Source: Sporolactobacillus nakayamae (GTDB lineage: Bacteria > Bacillota > Bacilli > Bacillales > Sporolactobacillaceae). From it: 64,000 nucleotides of DNA. A program made the position numbers and the translations under genes. The stretch is from NCBI RefSeq assembly GCF_900113325.1, contig NZ_FOOY01000006.1, positions 113,399 to 177,398 of the forward strand, in the 5' to 3' direction. Under the pieces are notes generated by a model that saw nothing but the letters and a program-made list of their open reading frames with translations, searched no databases and was not told the DNA's origin. Each line of letters starts with the position of its first letter. Within the stretch, counting starts at the first letter, position 1. Shown in pieces: positions 12,087-21,097 of the stretch.

Positions 12087-12554
12087 ATGAAGCGTAAAAA
12101 ATTCACAGTAACAGCACTATTTCTCATCTGGGGGCTCGCCGCAGGAATGGTATCACCGGTTCAGACATCGATAAACACCCAACTGCGCTATGCCGTCCAG
12201 TCGCCTTTTCTTGCGTCGCTCATCTCATTCATGACCGGCACATGCATCCTTGTGCTAGTCACGCTGATCATCGACCGCAAAATGACGATGGATCTAAAAC
12301 TAATCCCGCGCGCACCAAAGTGGATTTGGATCGGCGGGATGCTCGGCGTCATTTTTGTCACGTCTAACATTTTGCTGCTGCCTGTACTTGGATCGGCGCT
12401 AACTGTTGTTTCGGTACTCTGCGGTCAGATGATCGTCGCCATAGCCGTCGATCACTTCGGTTGGTTTGGCGTCGCGCAGCATAAAATGAATTGGCCGCGC
12501 GCGGCGGGTCTTGTATTAATGATCGCCGGTATTTTGCTGATTCAACAGTACTAA
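12087..12554 (+). CDS. YdcZ/DUF606 family small membrane transporter, second of a pair
   Basis: 155 residues, clearly similar to the preceding gene product (shared SPVQTSINTQL, GGMLGVIFVTSNILLLPVLG, GQMIVAIAVDHFGWFG). It has five predicted membrane helices with a basic N-terminus (MKRKKF). AAGGAG precedes ATG 12087 at good spacing. Paired homologous half-transporters suggest a hetero-oligomer, as in other small multidrug-resistance-like pairs. It converges on ywhD. The pair may have arisen by tandem duplication. Confidence 0.8.
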   Translation: MKRKKFTVTALFLIWGLAAGMVSPVQTSINTQLRYAVQSPFLASLISFMTGTCILVLVTLIIDRKMTMDLKLIPRAPKWIWIGGMLGVIFVTSNILLLPVLGSALTVVSVLCGQMIVAIAVDHFGWFGVAQHKMNWPRAAGLVLMIAGILLIQQY

Positions 12555-12570
12555 TGCGCCTGTGACCCGT

Positions 12571-13092
12571 TCATTCAGCCGTGAGCGATGCCTTCAAGTC
12601 CGGATTGGCTCGTTCCCATTGCTCAGGCGCAACGCTGATCAAAAATTCACGAAGTACCTTTTTTGATTTGGCGTCCATATCATCCAGCATCACTTTTCCT
12701 TTGAGCGCTTTGTCCATTTTATTAACGTGATCCGCCAGTACCTTATAACCGCGTTTGATCTCCCGATGGATAATCATTTCGGCGGCGCCCGCTCCTGAGT
12801 AACGCGGTCCTTCTTTGGTCACTTCCGTATTTACCCAGACAAGCCAATATTTTTTCCCCCCGCCTTGCAGATCGTCCTTATTTGCCGAAAAACGGATTCT
12901 GCGTTCAATAGCGCTGCGCGCGTGGAGCGCACCTATGTCAACTTCCGCTTTGCCTTCTTCCACGTCAATGATGACTGGAGATATAGTGTCCAAATTAATC
13001 AACCCGGCACCAAAACCGCCATGGCCTTTTGTCGAATCGCCTTTAATTATATTAAAGCCTGATTTTTTTCCATCCTGATGAAAAATATCCAA
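12571..13092 (-). CDS. ywhD: YwhD family protein
   Basis: With a TTG start at 13092, which has AAAGGGTG at good spacing, the product is about 173 residues, almost exactly the B. subtilis YwhD length; the frame also allows a GTG at 13125. The segment GFNIIKGDSTKGHGGFGAGL and the following SPVIIDVEEG are characteristic of YwhD. It is soluble and lacks known catalytic motifs. It is found near pbpG as in B. subtilis. Function unknown. Confidence 0.88.
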   Translation of the reverse strand: MDIFHQDGKKSGFNIIKGDSTKGHGGFGAGLINLDTISPVIIDVEEGKAEVDIGALHARSAIERRIRFSANKDDLQGGGKKYWLVWVNTEVTKEGPRYSGAGAAEMIIHREIKRGYKVLADHVNKMDKALKGKVMLDDMDAKSKKVLREFLISVAPEQWERANPDLKASLTAE

Positions 13093-13334
13093 ATCATTCA
13101 CCCTTTCAGACGTGATTAATCTCACTGTTGCTAGTTTATCACATGCGCTCCGGCAACGCCCAATTAACGGAGCAGATCATCCCTGCACCATCTGCTCGAA
13201 TCAAGCATCCTATGAGTCAGATGCCATAAAAACTGTTGTAAATTAGGTTGTGACAAACTCCCTAATTCTAATTAATTGATTCAAAGCGCCGCATCCTTTA
13301 GACTCAATATTAGTGAACGGTCTGATCGCCTGAC

Positions 13335-13357
13335 GTTGCTCACCTCCTATGAGCAAC
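13335..13357 (+). promoter_or_regulatory. Hairpin with anti-SD-like loop in the gshA-like gene leader
   Basis: GTTGCTCA pairs perfectly with TGAGCAAC around the seven-base loop CCTCCTA. The loop resembles an anti-Shine-Dalgarno sequence, and CTCAC in the stem could pair with GTGAG of the ribosome binding site at about 13384. There is no T run, so it is not a terminator. A translational role is only inferred. Confidence 0.4.
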
Positions 13358-13397
13358 GATGAAGTCAAGTTTTCTAAAAGAATGTGAGGGGAACACC

Positions 13398-14597
13398 ATG
13401 CGCAATAAAAAGCCATTCACGATCACTCAAGTATCCGCAGACGGACGCTTTGGCTTGGAACGTGAGAACTTAAGAGTTGATCCACGCGGTACGTTGGCGC
13501 TGACACCGCACCCCCTTGCGTTCGGTGACAAGCTGACTAATTCTGAAATTACAACTGATTTTTCTGAGAGTCAGATTGAGTTGGTCACTCCTGTTGCGCA
13601 TTCCGTGCAGGAACTGTTTGCGCATGAAAAACGGTTGACCAAGACAATTTATACGGGGATTAACGATGAATTACTATGGCCGCTGAGTACCCCTCCTTCG
13701 TTATTACCGGCAGAAGACCAGATTCCGATCGCGGATTTTGGTCGCAAAGGGCAAGATAAAACGGGCTACCGCGTCTACCTCTCGAAGAAATACGGGCGCA
13801 TTAAACAGCTCTACTGTGGTATTCATTTTAATTTTTCTTTTCCTGACCATCTATTTCCAAATCAGGATGCATGCAACCGTTTTTATCTGAATCTAGTCGC
13901 AAATGCTCTGCGGCATCGCTATTTTCTTGTTCATCTGCTCTCGGCAAGTCCGGAACGAATCGAGTCGATCCCTTATCGTTCCGTACGGCTAAGCACGCAT
14001 GGATACAAAAATCTTGAACCCGTGTATCCAGACTACTCAAGCCCTCAGAATTACATTGACTCGCTTCGCGACGCCGTAGAAAGAGGCGTGATTGAAAGCC
14101 CACGCGAACTCTATCAGCTCGTCCGAATTAAGGGAACCGGCTTTGAAGATCTTGTGAACGCACCGAAAGCCGGTCGGATCGAACTGAGAATTGCCGATCT
14201 CAATCCACTTTTTCGTGCGGGAATCAACCCAAACGATCTGTATTTGATGCATCTTTACCTGCTCTGGTGTGCACAAAGTGACGCTAGCGAATTTACAAGA
14301 GAAGACCAAAAAGAAGCGAATGCGCGATCAGATGAAGCAGCGTTATGCACGGTCACCGACTCGTTTAGCGTTAAAATGAATGCGCTGTTCGATGCTTTAC
14401 TTACGTTCACACGTAGCCAAAGCCTCCCCGCCGCTTATGAATCGGCACTAAACGACGCACGAGCACGCTGGATTGATCGTTCAAAAAGTTATGCAGCACG
14501 CGTTCATTCCGAGCTCAAGCGCGAGCCGTCGGCAGCGATGCATTGGGCAAGACAAATGAAAAATGCGTACCTTTCCCCCTGTCGCTCAGCTCATTAA
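13398..14597 (+). CDS. Glutamate-cysteine ligase domain protein (GshF/GshA-like, no ATP-grasp domain)
   Basis: 399 residues from ATG 13398, which has GAGGGG six bases upstream. The N-terminal GLERENLRV and the following ITTDFSESQIELVTP are hallmarks of the proteobacterial-type and GshF-type glutamate-cysteine ligase fold; YCGIHFNFSFP supplies substrate-pocket residues. The ligase makes gamma-glutamylcysteine, the first step to glutathione. The protein is shorter than E. coli GshA (about 518) and lacks the C-terminal ATP-grasp glutathione synthetase domain of bifunctional GshF. No gshB is nearby, so it may make only gamma-glutamylcysteine, use a distant partner, or be a shortened gene. Confidence 0.75.
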   Translation: MRNKKPFTITQVSADGRFGLERENLRVDPRGTLALTPHPLAFGDKLTNSEITTDFSESQIELVTPVAHSVQELFAHEKRLTKTIYTGINDELLWPLSTPPSLLPAEDQIPIADFGRKGQDKTGYRVYLSKKYGRIKQLYCGIHFNFSFPDHLFPNQDACNRFYLNLVANALRHRYFLVHLLSASPERIESIPYRSVRLSTHGYKNLEPVYPDYSSPQNYIDSLRDAVERGVIESPRELYQLVRIKGTGFEDLVNAPKAGRIELRIADLNPLFRAGINPNDLYLMHLYLLWCAQSDASEFTREDQKEANARSDEAALCTVTDSFSVKMNALFDALLTFTRSQSLPAAYESALNDARARWIDRSKSYAARVHSELKREPSAAMHWARQMKNAYLSPCRSAH

Positions 14598-14818
14598 CAA
14601 GCAGTTAACCGTTTGCCACAATGAAACGAACGCATAGCCAAGATGATTTCCTATATCTCTCCTTTATTCCAGCCATTGCCAAAAATGGAGACAGCCTTTA
14701 TTCTTAAAGTAGAAATGTCCCAAACGCGCAGAAATAGTTTCTCGTGATGAAATGGCTTCAAGCCTTTACTTACGAAAATTGGACATGGTACTTTTGTTTT
14801 GTGGAGGATTCGTAACGT

Positions 14819-15049
14819 ATGGTCCTGATCAGATGCATCAAAAATGTATATGGAGAGACAGTCGAAATCCCTACAGATTTCATGGAATCACGGCTGCTTT
14901 TCAAAGTGAACAATTTTTACATGGCTGAACAAGATAATGAAGGGCATTTAGTCACGCAGGATGAAGAAGGCGAGCCGCACATTATCGCCGACAGCAATGA
15001 GATCCTAAGTGGCGGCTCTTGGTTCCATGAACATTTTGTGCTCTTGTGA
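14819..15049 (+). CDS. Small conserved-looking hypothetical protein
   Basis: 76 residues with GGAGG 11 bases before the ATG. The protein is acidic and mostly beta-strand-like (RCIKNVYGETVEIP, FKVNNFYMAEQDNEG), without membrane segment or Cys motif. I do not recognise the family. It lies just before the PC4-like gene in the same direction and may be co-transcribed with it. Confidence 0.6.
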   Translation: MVLIRCIKNVYGETVEIPTDFMESRLLFKVNNFYMAEQDNEGHLVTQDEEGEPHIIADSNEILSGGSWFHEHFVLL

Positions 15050-15099
15050 ATGCGGTATCATCTGTTTAAATGAATGATCTTTGGTCAGGGGGACAGTAA

Positions 15100-15327
15100 A
15101 TGAGCAGTATTCAATTTGAACTCGTGAAGAAGATCGGGACGGTGAATGAGTCACCCAATGGATGGTCGAAGCAGCTGAATATGATCAGTTGGAACGGACG
15201 CGCCCCGAAATATGATCTAAGAGATTGGGCACCTGATGGGGAGAAAATGGGCAAGGGCATTACGCTCAGTGTGGATGAGATGAAAGCTCTGAAACTTTTA
15301 CTCAATCAGCTCGAAGAATTAAACTGA
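15100..15327 (+). CDS. YdbC/PC4-like single-stranded nucleic acid-binding protein
   Basis: 75 residues. GWSKQLNMISWNGRAPKYDLR followed by WAPDGEKMGKGITLS is the signature of the bacterial YdbC family, structurally a homologue of the eukaryotic coactivator PC4 that binds single-stranded DNA or RNA as a dimer. AGGGGG lies close to ATG 15100. It ends just before a strong hairpin shared with ywgA. The physiological role in Firmicutes is not established. Confidence 0.8.
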   Translation: MSSIQFELVKKIGTVNESPNGWSKQLNMISWNGRAPKYDLRDWAPDGEKMGKGITLSVDEMKALKLLLNQLEELN

Positions 15328-15336
15328 ATCAGGCAG

Positions 15337-15373
15337 GAACAGGCGGATGGCAAGTGGCCATCCGCCTGTTCCA
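15337..15373. terminator. Hairpin between the converging PC4-like gene and ywgA
   Basis: AACAGGCGGATGGC pairs with GCCATCCGCCTGTT in a strong stem with a short loop. The T-run is weak on both sides; position between convergent genes supports a terminator. Confidence 0.65.
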
Positions 15374-15392
15374 ATTTTGACGTTTCAGATCT

Positions 15393-15914
15393 TCAGCGCA
15401 GCGCAGGACACTCAGCCGACTGAAGGGAACGAAGCTCGTCGATGAATGCTAACGCATGATCAAAATCCTCGTTCATCGTCCGTTTTTCAAGTGCCCTCAC
15501 CTTTTCTACTGCTTCAACGCGCGGCAAATAGTCAAAATAAAGGAGTGTAGCGACACATTCAAGAAACCAAGTTTCTTGGGCTACGACGTGTTGTGTAAGA
15601 CCGTGCATATTGGGCAGAACATTTTTGTAATGAGACAAGAAATCCAGACCCGCCTCTGAAATGCGATAAGAGCATGTCTCATCTTTATTTTGAGTCTCTT
15701 CCCGATCTTCAATCAAGAATCCAAAATCACATAATTCCTCAAGTTGTACCGATAATTCTTCAGAATAAGGACCGTTGAAATGAAAATGAAAAATCTGGTG
15801 AAATGGAAAACCGAGTCTCTGAAAAATATAAATGGATTTCTGCAGCTTCTTGCGTCCGGAGTTTCTACCTGACTGTTGAATTAATGCGGCAATTATTGCG
15901 TGGTCTTCCAACAT
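15393..15914 (-). CDS. ywgA: YwgA family protein
   Basis: 173 residues. GRKKLQKSIYIFQRLGFPF and FHFNGPYSEELS are characteristic of YwgA, with an overall winged-helix-like look (KLQK, GPYSEEL). A GGGGGA SD precedes ATG 15914. It is next to ywfO as in B. subtilis and probably co-transcribed, since the two genes are about 65 bases apart. Function is unknown; the family resembles regulatory or antitoxin-like helix-turn-helix proteins, which is inference. Confidence 0.8.
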   Translation of the reverse strand: MLEDHAIIAALIQQSGRNSGRKKLQKSIYIFQRLGFPFHQIFHFHFNGPYSEELSVQLEELCDFGFLIEDREETQNKDETCSYRISEAGLDFLSHYKNVLPNMHGLTQHVVAQETWFLECVATLLYFDYLPRVEAVEKVRALEKRTMNEDFDHALAFIDELRSLQSAECPALR

Positions 15915-15979
15915 GTTTCATTTCCCCCATGTAACATGATCTCAAATACTCGATTAAAATGCTCCCTTTATGCTGTTTC

Positions 15980-17281
15980 TTAGATGCCTAAAATGTCTTG
16001 AATTGTTTTTCGATACGGTGAATGCTCCGGCAAATCAAGAATTCTGTCCTTCGGGTAGTACAGCTTGCAATCTGTTCGACGCATTCCGGTAATCGAACCC
16101 ACAACATCAGATTCCTGCGAGAGTTCATGCAGTGTTCCATCCGGCATCAGAAGTTGAATCGGCTGCCGTTCCCCTTCTTCGCCCGGCCGATACAGATCAT
16201 ACGGAGAATTTGACGACGAATCCACTTCCAAATAGTAATCCGGATCAATACCTGCGTCCCTGAACGCTTCCACCAGCCGATCCTTAGAGCCGATCAGTGA
16301 AGGTGTGAATTCAACATACTTAAAAAGACGGCGATTCATGAACCGAAAGCATAGATCGCTAAGAATCGCGTCCTCTTCTTCTTGCCAAGCTTGGAAAAAA
16401 TAAAGGATGACCGACTCGTCTAGTTTAAGATAATCTTGAAGTGTCATTTTTCCTTCAAAAATTTTAATCAGCGGATGCGGCGCATACTTGAAGTGGAAGC
16501 CTTCTTGGTAAAGTACTTTCGCTCTGTGAAGAATTTGCGTAAGAATGACCTCTGCGCTCCGCGTGACCGGATGGAAATACACTTGCCAGTACATCTGATA
16601 GCGGCTCATGATATAGTCTTCCACCGCATGCATTCCGGACAGCTTAAAAACAATCTGGTCATCCTGAGTGCGCATGACTCGCCAAATACGTTCCATATCA
16701 AAATGGCCGTAGCTGACGCCGGTAAAATAAGCATCACGAAGAAGATAGTCCATACGGTCGGCATCAATTTGACTTGAAATCAGGCTGACAACGAGGCGGT
16801 TTGGATACGTTTTACCAATGACATCAGCCACTTTCTCCGCAAAACCCTGACCTTGCTGTTCAAGCAGCCGATGAATTTCCGTATTGCCGAGTATAATTTT
16901 TTGCGTATACTCTTCATGATTGGTACCGAACACCTTCTCAAAGGAATGCGAAAACGGTCCATGCCCCACATCGTGGAGCAGCGCGGCGCAGAGTGCGATC
17001 ATCGTCTCCGAATCATCCCAATGATTTCTATATTTGAAAATATCAATGACTCGTCTGGCAATTTCATAGACACCCAGTGAATGGCCAAAACGACTGTGTT
17101 CCGCGCCATGAAAGGTCAGAAAAGTCGTACCGAGCTGTCGAATCCGCCTTAAGCGTTGAAATTCAGGTGTCCCGATCAAGTCCCAGATTAGTCGATCACG
17201 GACATGAATATAGCGATGTACCGGATCTTTAAACACCTTTTCTTCATTCAATTTTTGGTATGATCGGGTCAATGCCACCAC
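15980..17281 (-). CDS. ywfO: HD-domain phosphohydrolase YwfO
   Basis: 433 residues. An HD domain contains FHGAEHSRFGHSLGVYEIA and ALLHDVGHGPFSHSFE, supplying the metal-binding His/Asp set, and IDADRMDYLLRDAYFTGV completes the dGTPase-like core. The N-terminal EKVFKDPVHRYIHV is typical of YwfO. Related proteins hydrolyse nucleoside triphosphates. The start is uncertain: two GTG codons at 17281 and a TTG at 17272 are possible. Its neighbour ywgA lies downstream in the same direction. Confidence 0.88.
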   Translation of the reverse strand: MVALTRSYQKLNEEKVFKDPVHRYIHVRDRLIWDLIGTPEFQRLRRIRQLGTTFLTFHGAEHSRFGHSLGVYEIARRVIDIFKYRNHWDDSETMIALCAALLHDVGHGPFSHSFEKVFGTNHEEYTQKIILGNTEIHRLLEQQGQGFAEKVADVIGKTYPNRLVVSLISSQIDADRMDYLLRDAYFTGVSYGHFDMERIWRVMRTQDDQIVFKLSGMHAVEDYIMSRYQMYWQVYFHPVTRSAEVILTQILHRAKVLYQEGFHFKYAPHPLIKIFEGKMTLQDYLKLDESVILYFFQAWQEEEDAILSDLCFRFMNRRLFKYVEFTPSLIGSKDRLVEAFRDAGIDPDYYLEVDSSSNSPYDLYRPGEEGERQPIQLLMPDGTLHELSQESDVVGSITGMRRTDCKLYYPKDRILDLPEHSPYRKTIQDILGI

Positions 17282-17387
17282 GTCCTATTTGCTACTCGCT
17301 CAGGTCCGTTCCCAGCTCCACAAGTCGCGAGGTTCTGTACTCATTATACCTTTACCGGATTAGATTGAAAGCGGGGCATATACCGAT

Positions 17388-18179
17388 TCAATTCATCGGT
17401 TCGTCCACAATCCGTTTCCTGTTCTTAAAATAGACCGGTGTCAACTTATATTCTTTGGCCATCGCCGCACCCAGAGGATACTTGACACCAATAGTTTCGG
17501 GCCCGTGGTTGTCCCCGCCAATCGTTACATATTGCCCGCCTAATTCGCGATACCGACGCACAATACTTTCAAGGCCTTCCCTAAACCCGCCTTGATCGAT
17601 CAAGCGCAAATTAATTTCCAGGCAGATATCATTTTCGATCAGTGTGCTGAGAAAATTATCGATCAGCAGCGGGAAATCTTCATAACGAAGCACGTTGTCC
17701 GAATAACTCAGATAACGACATGGATAGTCAATGTGACCAAATGTATCGATGTACGGATTGCGATGAATCGTGTGCTCCGCATAGATTAAATACTGTGTAA
17801 AGAAATCCTGTTTGCTGAGAAAATTTTTCCCGCGATCCGTGTACATGTCATAATCCTGCAAATTATGCACCGAACCAATAACCATATCAAACGGATGAGC
17901 GGCAACAATTTCACGATTGCGTGCGACATAGTCTTGCCTATTATCCAACCCAAGTTCAATACCTAATAAAAGATGCTCGCCCCGATAGGCAGAATAGGTC
18001 TCAAAATAGTTACTAATCTCAAAGTCAACGGGAGCACCGTCGTCCTGACGCTCATTTAAATCATAGTGCTCTGTAAGAACCAAATTTAAATGATGGCGCG
18101 CCGCTTCCTGAAGCGCTTCTTGAATGCCCATTTCCGCATCGAATGAAAAATGGGTGTGATTATGCGTATCAAAGGCCAT
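17388..18179 (-). CDS. PHP-domain phosphoesterase (histidinol-phosphatase HisK/HisJ-like)
   Basis: 263 residues from ATG 18179, with GGAGG upstream; a TTG at 18197 is also in frame. The PHP fold shows its metal ligands in order: DTHNHTHFSFD, LTEHYDL, GIELG, VIGSVHN, DTFGHIDYPCRY and GGDNHGPE. Such enzymes include histidinol-phosphate phosphatases and other phosphomonoesterases. No other his gene is nearby, so the substrate is open. The start overlaps the 3' end of the upstream membrane protein gene by about 11 bases, pointing to translational coupling. Confidence 0.8.
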   Translation of the reverse strand: MAFDTHNHTHFSFDAEMGIQEALQEAARHHLNLVLTEHYDLNERQDDGAPVDFEISNYFETYSAYRGEHLLLGIELGLDNRQDYVARNREIVAAHPFDMVIGSVHNLQDYDMYTDRGKNFLSKQDFFTQYLIYAEHTIHRNPYIDTFGHIDYPCRYLSYSDNVLRYEDFPLLIDNFLSTLIENDICLEINLRLIDQGGFREGLESIVRRYRELGGQYVTIGGDNHGPETIGVKYPLGAAMAKEYKLTPVYFKNRKRIVDEPMN

Positions 18180-18852
18180 GTTGATCCGTTCCTCCAATTA
18201 CCGATTTACTTTTATTCAAAATTCTGCTGACCATTTGCCGATCCAGATAGACATGACGAACATTCTTCGCGTCGAAGCGGCAAATTTTGAAAACTCCTTG
18301 AACAAAAATGCCGATCAGCGATACCATGATCACTGTTCCAATCCCAACGGAGCCTCCTAAAAGCCAGCCAAACACTAGAGCCACACCTTCGTTCACTGTA
18401 CGAACCACGCGAACCGACTGTCCGGTCTTACGCGCGAGCACTACCATAAGCCCGTCCCTTGGGCCGGCGCCAAACCCCGCACTCATGTACAGATAGGTTC
18501 CGAAGCTGATAATGATCAATCCTGCGAGAATCATAAGCAGTTGCGTATAGAAATGGTGCGCAATCGGAACAAGATGATTGAGGAGCAGTAAATCCATAAA
18601 CAACCCAATAAAAATCATATTCGCCAACGTGCCGAATCCAATCTTCTCACCAAAAATTCTGTTCAGAATGACAATACATAGGGCTACCAGAATATTAGCC
18701 AAACCAATGGTAATAGGAAACGTCCTTGAGAGGCCTTGATGCAGTACATCCCATGGCTGCAAGCCCAGATTCGCGTTGATGGTGCAGACTGCGCCAAGCG
18801 CGAACAAAAAAAGTCCGATAAACAGTTTAGCCAAGTTAACCATGAGTTTCAA
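18169..18852 (-). CDS. YczE/YyaS-type integral membrane protein
   Basis: 227 residues with about five to six membrane helices. The N-terminal GLFLFALGAVCTINANLGLQPWDVLHQGLS and the central MSAGFGAGPRDGLM are the motifs of the YczE/YyaS/YitT membrane protein group. The start is probably TTG at 18852 behind GGGGGA, with ATG 18843 as the alternative. It overlaps the downstream PHP gene. In this family transport or membrane support of biosynthesis has been proposed, but function is unknown here. Confidence 0.8.
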   Translation of the reverse strand: MKLMVNLAKLFIGLFLFALGAVCTINANLGLQPWDVLHQGLSRTFPITIGLANILVALCIVILNRIFGEKIGFGTLANMIFIGLFMDLLLLNHLVPIAHHFYTQLLMILAGLIIISFGTYLYMSAGFGAGPRDGLMVVLARKTGQSVRVVRTVNEGVALVFGWLLGGSVGIGTVIMVSLIGIFVQGVFKICRFDAKNVRHVYLDRQMVSRILNKSKSVIGGTDQHGL

Positions 18853-19028
18853 AAATGTTCCCCCTGTATCTGCTATAAATCATTCCAACCAATCATGTCC
18901 TTTGTTGCACCTGTTTTACTTAATGTCCTTTCAGTATAAGTTTAATTAGTCATTGAAACAACGCATACAGCAAATTAAATTCGTTCAAATCTCACTTAGA
19001 TCAGCGACCTGCTTTTTCTCATGTTGGG

Positions 19029-19057
19029 TTGACGGATATCAATACTAGTGTTATATT
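19029..19057 (+). promoter_or_regulatory. Promoter of the ilvD attenuator unit
   Basis: TTGACG (19029-19034), 17-base spacer, TATATT (19052-19057). Transcription from about 19064 would cover the leader peptide, the attenuator and ilvD. Confidence 0.8.
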
Positions 19058-19100
19058 TTGTCATACCAAATTTTTTATTAATTTGAAAAGGTTGATTATT

Positions 19101-19142
19101 ATGTCTTTCCTATCCTACCTACGAGTCTTGATTATTATCTAG
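19101..19142 (+). CDS. Leader peptide of the ilvD unit, MSFLSYLRVLIII
   Basis: A 13-codon frame, MSFLSYLRVLIII, with AAAAGG upstream at a workable distance. It holds three Leu, one Val and three consecutive Ile codons, with the branched-chain codons at its end. It is followed by mutually exclusive hairpins and an intrinsic terminator before ilvD. This is the architecture of ribosome-mediated attenuation leaders: stalling at Leu/Val/Ile codons when charged tRNA is scarce. Too short for routine gene finding. Confidence 0.8.
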   Translation: MSFLSYLRVLIII

Positions 19143-19242
19143 GGCCTTGGCAATCGCTGAAAATTTAACGATTGTCCGGGTCCTCCTTGGCGTAGGTGGG
19201 AGTCGGACAGAACTCCCATTCTTTTATGAATGGGAGTTTTTT
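19109..19242 (+). promoter_or_regulatory. Branched-chain amino acid attenuator upstream of ilvD
   Basis: Segment 1, TCCTACCTACG inside the leader peptide, can pair with segment 2, CGTAGGTGGGA (19191-19201). Segment 2 also pairs, through TGGGAGT, with segment 3, ACTCCCA (19212-19218). Segment 3 pairs with segment 4, TGGGAGT (19231-19237), followed by TTTTT, forming the terminator. A ribosome stalled on the Val/Leu/Ile codons would cover segment 1, allow 2:3 pairing and let RNA polymerase continue. A further stem after the stop codon (AGGGCC with GGTCCT) contains the core TGTCCGGGTCCTC. No T-box sequence is present. Confidence 0.8.
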
Positions 19243-19279
19243 CGTTCCACAGATTTAAAAACAGAAAGGATGAGAGAAT

Positions 19280-21004
19280 TTGAGAAGTGATGAAATCAAG
19301 AAAGGCGTGGATCGCGCACCCGCACGGAGCCTGCTCAGGGCAACAGGCATGATAAAAAATGAGGAGGACATGCATAAGCCGTTTATCGCGGTGTGCAACT
19401 CTTATGTAGACATTGTTCCTGGACATGTGCATCTTCGCGAACTTGCCGATGTCGCAAAGAAAGCGATCCGAGAAGCCGGCGGAATTCCATTTGAATTTAA
19501 TACGATCGGCGTCGATGACGGCATCGCGATGGGCCATATCGGCATGCGCTATTCGCTCCCAAGTCGCGAGTTGATCGCAGACGCAGCTGAGACGATGATT
19601 AACGCCCACTGGTTCGACGGTGTTTTCTACATTCCGAACTGCGACAAAATCACACCGGGCATGATGCTCGCTGCTGTACGAACCAATGTGCCCGCAATAT
19701 TCTGTTCAGGCGGACCAATGGAGGCGGGATTATCGGCACAAGGCAAGGCATTGACACTATCCTCCGTTTTCGAAGGCGTCGGTGCCTTTAAAGAAGGCCA
19801 AATGACCAAAGAGCAATTCCTTGATCTAGAAAAAACAGCTTGCCCAACTTGCGGATCCTGCGCCGGTATGTTCACGGCCAATTCCATGAACTGTCTGATG
19901 GAAATGATCGGCGTCGCCCTGCCTGGAAACGGAACGGCTTTAGCAACTTCCGATGAACGCCGCGATCTCATCAGGGAATCCGCTGTTCGATTAATGGATC
20001 TTGTAAAAAACAATGTTCGTCCACGCGACATTATCACCTCGGAAGCAATTGATGACGCGTTTGCTCTTGATATGGCTATGGGCGGATCAACCAATACCGT
20101 TCTTCACATGCTGGCCATCGCATCAGAAGCCGGTATCGACTATGACCTGAATCGAATCAATAAGGTTGCTGAAAAAGTTCCTTATCTTGCAAAAATCGCA
20201 CCAAGCTCCTCTTATTCAATGAAAGATGTCCACGATGCAGGCGGTATGTCGGCAATTATCAAAACACTTGTTGATATGGGCAATGTCGTACACCCTGAAC
20301 GAATCACGGTGACCGGCAAAACGATTCACGAAAATGTTGCAAATGCGGAGATTAAGAATCCAAACGTTATTCATCCGCTAGATCATGCCTACAGCAAAAC
20401 AGGCGGTCTCTCCATTCTCTTTGGAAACATCGCGCCAAAAGGCTCTGCCATTAAAGCGGGCGGTGTTGATCCTTCCGTTAAGACGTTTACCGGTGAAGCC
20501 ATCTGCTTTAATTCTCACGATGAAGCCGTTGAAGCCATTGACAATCATACCGTCCGTAAAGGCCATGTTGTTGTCATTCGTTACGAAGGTCCGAAAGGCG
20601 GCCCTGGAATGCCGGAGATGCTTGCACCTACTTCATCGATTGTCGGCCGCGGACTCGGCAAAGATGTCGCTCTGCTCACCGATGGACGCTTTTCCGGCGC
20701 GACGCGCGGCATCTCAGTCGGCCATGTCTCGCCTGAAGCCGCATCCGGCGGACCTATTGCTCTCGTTCAAGACGGAGACACCATCACCATTGATTTGGTC
20801 AATCGAACCGTTCATCTCGCCGTATCCGACGCAGAGCTTGCTGAGCGGCGTAAAGAACTAAAGCCATTTGTTCCAAAGGTTCGTTCCGGTTACCTTGCCC
20901 GTTACGCGGCACTCGTTACCTCCGCGCACACCGGCGGCGTCATGCGTTTGCCTGAAGCGTGGTCAGAGGCTGATACAAAAGAAAAAGAGTCTGTCAGCGA
21001 CTAA
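19280..21004 (+). CDS. ilvD: Dihydroxy-acid dehydratase
   Basis: 574 residues with a TTG start at 19280 ([19 protein letters not shown]) behind GAAAGGA. It dehydrates 2,3-dihydroxy-isovalerate and -methylvalerate to the 2-keto acid precursors of valine, leucine, isoleucine and pantothenate. The Fe-S/metal ligands are seen in [11 protein letters not shown] and [28 protein letters not shown] and [22 protein letters not shown] are further family marks. No other ilv or leu gene is in the window, so ilvD stands apart from the usual ilvBHC-leu cluster. It has its own attenuator and is followed 93 bases later by a BASS transporter. Confidence 0.97.
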   Translation: MRSDEIKKGVDRAPARSLLRATGMIKNEEDMHKPFIAVCNSYVDIVPGHVHLRELADVAKKAIREAGGIPFEFNTIGVDDGIAMGHIGMRYSLPSRELIADAAETMINAHWFDGVFYIPNCDKITPGMMLAAVRTNVPAIFCSGGPMEAGLSAQGKALTLSSVFEGVGAFKEGQMTKEQFLDLEKTACPTCGSCAGMFTANSMNCLMEMIGVALPGNGTALATSDERRDLIRESAVRLMDLVKNNVRPRDIITSEAIDDAFALDMAMGGSTNTVLHMLAIASEAGIDYDLNRINKVAEKVPYLAKIAPSSSYSMKDVHDAGGMSAIIKTLVDMGNVVHPERITVTGKTIHENVANAEIKNPNVIHPLDHAYSKTGGLSILFGNIAPKGSAIKAGGVDPSVKTFTGEAICFNSHDEAVEAIDNHTVRKGHVVVIRYEGPKGGPGMPEMLAPTSSIVGRGLGKDVALLTDGRFSGATRGISVGHVSPEAASGGPIALVQDGDTITIDLVNRTVHLAVSDAELAERRKELKPFVPKVRSGYLARYAALVTSAHTGGVMRLPEAWSEADTKEKESVSD

Positions 21005-21097
21005 AATTCGGGGTCATTTTTAAAGACAGAGATCATCGCCCCTTATTAAATAAAAAAATAACAAGGATGCACGAAAACAGAAAGGATGTCTTTATTC

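Noticed and set aside
19101..19279. T-box riboswitch before ilvD
   Set aside because: No T-box consensus (GGTGGNACCGCG) or specifier stem; the leader peptide and hairpins explain the region better.
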